The notes under the pieces are model-generated. The model did no database searches. It was not told where the DNA came from and was given only the letters and a program-made list of their open reading frames with translations. Positions 33,054 to 34,510 of a stretch of 34,510 nucleotides of DNA are shown piece by piece. Position 1 is the first letter of the stretch, and the number at the start of each line of letters is the position of its first letter. Origin of the DNA: an uncultured Oscillospiraceae bacterium (GTDB lineage Bacteria; Bacillota; Clostridia; Oscillospirales; Ruminococcaceae); NCBI GenBank assembly GCA_949743955.1, contig CATJVQ010000048.1:1-34510 (forward strand). Reading direction: 5' to 3'. The position numbers and the translations under genes are program-made.

Positions 33054-34351
33054 CGGGTGGAATCGCCCGCTGTGCGGAAAAAAGCCTCCACATCCACGCT
33101 CTCTCCCCCGCGCAGGCGCGAATACTCCGCGGCAAAGCATGCCCGGTGGCTTTCGATGGACGCCTCCAGTGAGGTCAGCGCCGTTCCGGGCGCTTCCCCG
33201 CCGGACACCAGGCGAAGTGTCTCCCGCACCAGCCGCCGGTCGCCGCCGCCGTGGCCGCTGAAATCGTCCGTAAGGGTGCGCACGTCGATGACCTCCGGCT
33301 CCCGCCCGAAGCGCGTGAGCGTGATGAGGTTCGTGTCCGTATCGGCGGAAATGTCGCCGAGTGTGCCCATGACCTTAAGCTGCCGGAACTGGCGGCTCGT
33401 GAACGCGCTCATCGTCAGGCTCGCGGTGACGCCGCCGTCCAGCTCCAGATTGACCACCTGATGATCCACCACGTTATTATCGCAGTGGTACACGCACCGC
33501 CCATACGGCCCCGTGCGCAGCGCCTCCATGACGCTCTCCTCTGTCGGGTGCAGGGCGAGCACGTCGACAGGCCAGTCGTCGCCGACGTGGCGCACGCCTG
33601 TTTCCTCGTCGGTGATGTAGATTTTTTCGGCGTCGTAGGGGCACTGATCCTTCGCGGCGCACCCGTCCAGGCAACGCTTCGCCGCGCCCGCCGGCGCGCA
33701 TGCGGGGCGGAAGTGCATGAGTGTCCCGTAAGAGGAGACACGCCGCAGGTGCTTATCCGCCAGCCAAAGCAGGATGTCCATATCATGGCAGCACTTCTGA
33801 AGGATCATAGGGCTGGTCTCCTCGCTGTTCCGCCAATTGCCGCGAACAAAGCTGTGCGCCTGGTGGTAATACCCCACGTTTTCGACAGCTTGGAATGTGA
33901 CCGGATCCCCGATGGCGCCGCTCTGGATGAGCTCCTTTATCTTCTGATAGAACGCTGTATACCGCAGCACATGGCAGACCACGACATGGCGCTTTTCCTC
34001 CTCCGCTACGCGCAGGATCTCCTCACACTCCCCCTCGCTGGGCGAGATGGGCTTCTCGAGCAGCAGATGGTACCCCTTTCGCAGCGCGGGGATGGCGGGC
34101 GGGACATGCACGCGGTCGGGCGTGCAGAGAAAGAGGATGTCCGCGAGACGCTCCTGTGCCACGAGCGCTTCCACACTCGGGAAGCACCGATCGGGCGGGA
34201 TGCCGAAGGTTTTCGCGGCCTCCTCCACGCGCTCGGGAAGGATATCCGCTACCGCCGTTACCTGCATCTCCTGCGGGAAGTCGAGCGCATAAGGGGCGTA
34301 TGCCCGCCGCCCCCGGCTGCCCAGACCCGCTACTGCAACTGTTACTGCCAT
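33050..34351 (-). CDS. Gfo/Idh/MocA-family oxidoreductase
   Basis: A 433-residue NAD(P)-dependent sugar-type dehydrogenase. The N-terminal Rossmann motif is VAGLGSRGR (7-15) and the family EKP motif is at 99-101. The central domain has a CLDGCAAKDQCPYDAEKIY Cys cluster, typical of one Gfo/Idh subgroup. The substrate is unknown; carbohydrate derivatives are usual. The ATG at 34351 has AGGAGAGA 5 nt upstream; an in-frame extension to 34489 crosses a terminator-like hairpin and is rejected. No terminator separates it from the feo promoter, so it may read into feoA. Confidence 0.88.
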   Translation of the reverse strand: MAVTVAVAGLGSRGRRAYAPYALDFPQEMQVTAVADILPERVEEAAKTFGIPPDRCFPSVEALVAQERLADILFLCTPDRVHVPPAIPALRKGYHLLLEKPISPSEGECEEILRVAEEEKRHVVVCHVLRYTAFYQKIKELIQSGAIGDPVTFQAVENVGYYHQAHSFVRGNWRNSEETSPMILQKCCHDMDILLWLADKHLRRVSSYGTLMHFRPACAPAGAAKRCLDGCAAKDQCPYDAEKIYITDEETGVRHVGDDWPVDVLALHPTEESVMEALRTGPYGRCVYHCDNNVVDHQVVNLELDGGVTASLTMSAFTSRQFRQLKVMGTLGDISADTDTNLITLTRFGREPEVIDVRTLTDDFSGHGGGDRRLVRETLRLVSGGEAPGTALTSLEASIESHRACFAAEYSRLRGGESVDVEAFFRTAGDSTR

Positions 34352-34401
34352 ACTTCTCTCTCCTCTATCTTTTTCGGTTTTTCCGTTCCCTTCCAAACAG
34401 A

Positions 34402-34437
34402 AAAGGCCCTGCTGCCCTTTTTGGCGGCATGGCCTTT
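34402..34437 (-). terminator. Hairpin upstream of the oxidoreductase gene
   Basis: AAAGGCC (34402-34408) pairs with GGCCTTT (34431-34437), with an inner GCTGCC/GGCGGC stem. The minus-strand tail TTCTGTTT fits a terminator of a gene to the right of this window, but that gene is not visible. Confidence 0.55.
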
Positions 34438-34510
34438 CAGATTCTCCGAGCCGTATCAGAGTCCCGCCGGCCGGTTTTTCCTCTTTCAAGGCACGTCTAT
34501 CGACTGTGCA

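Noticed and set aside
31299-33461. 720-codon plus-strand frame opposite feoB, feoA and the oxidoreductase gene
   Set aside because: It spans three recognised minus-strand genes and their promoter, and is rich in His and Arg as expected for an antisense shadow.

Overview
The window looks like a chromosomal segment of a GC-rich member of the Clostridia (Firmicutes), probably a gut Oscillospirales-type organism. The evidence is the mix of strong Shine-Dalgarno sequences and sigma-A promoters, paired gltX and glnS genes, the TIGR03960/DUF2344 radical-SAM pair, a feoA-feoB-FeoB-associated cluster, TxpA-like type I toxin remnants, and a giant BadF-type acyl-CoA dehydratase activase. No phage, IS transposase, rRNA or CRISPR array is visible. 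Taxonomy is an inference from gene content and base composition.

Layout, left to right. Positions 1-540 hold a broken TxpA/RatA-like toxin-antitoxin unit. A tRNA-Lys with a near-perfect promoter follows at 544-619. Positions 698-2637 are a leftward stress/regulator operon (yerC-type regulator, methyltransferase, hslO). Positions 2812-6079 are a rightward unit of an acetyltransferase preceded by a possible leader peptide, a GH51 arabinofuranosidase, and an ArsR-like regulator with a large C-terminal domain. A second broken toxin unit (6174-6336) and an ABC exporter with its own small leader ORF come next. At 8375-8499 a short scar joins duplicated ends of two genes that lie elsewhere in the window. 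Then follow a P-loop kinase, glnS and gltX (translation), a second P-loop kinase, and a MATE - radical SAM - DUF2344 operon. A divergent region with a 102-bp nested palindrome separates these from a rightward pair encoding an acyl-CoA dehydratase activase system that is split into two overlapping genes.

The right third holds a 1777-residue secreted repeat protein whose gene contains an AT-rich block unlike the rest. It is followed by a methyltransferase and an acetyltransferase that diverge from a perfect palindrome overlapping two -10 boxes, and a small unknown protein. The last part is a leftward block of a Gfo/Idh/MocA oxidoreductase, feoA, feoB, a FeoB-associated Cys-rich peptide, trmB and a nicotinamidase-like hydrolase. 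From feoA onward this block is tightly overlapped and driven by a promoter whose -35 box lies on the stop codon of the oxidoreductase gene.

The clearest functional modules are ferrous iron uptake, Gln/Glu tRNA charging, arabinose-polymer breakdown, and anaerobic acyl-CoA dehydratase activation. I found no gene cluster that clearly forms a new defence or biosynthetic system. The most unusual material is the remnant and mosaic structure: paired dead toxin units, the chimeric scar, the mosaic surface gene, and two candidate leader-peptide regulators.
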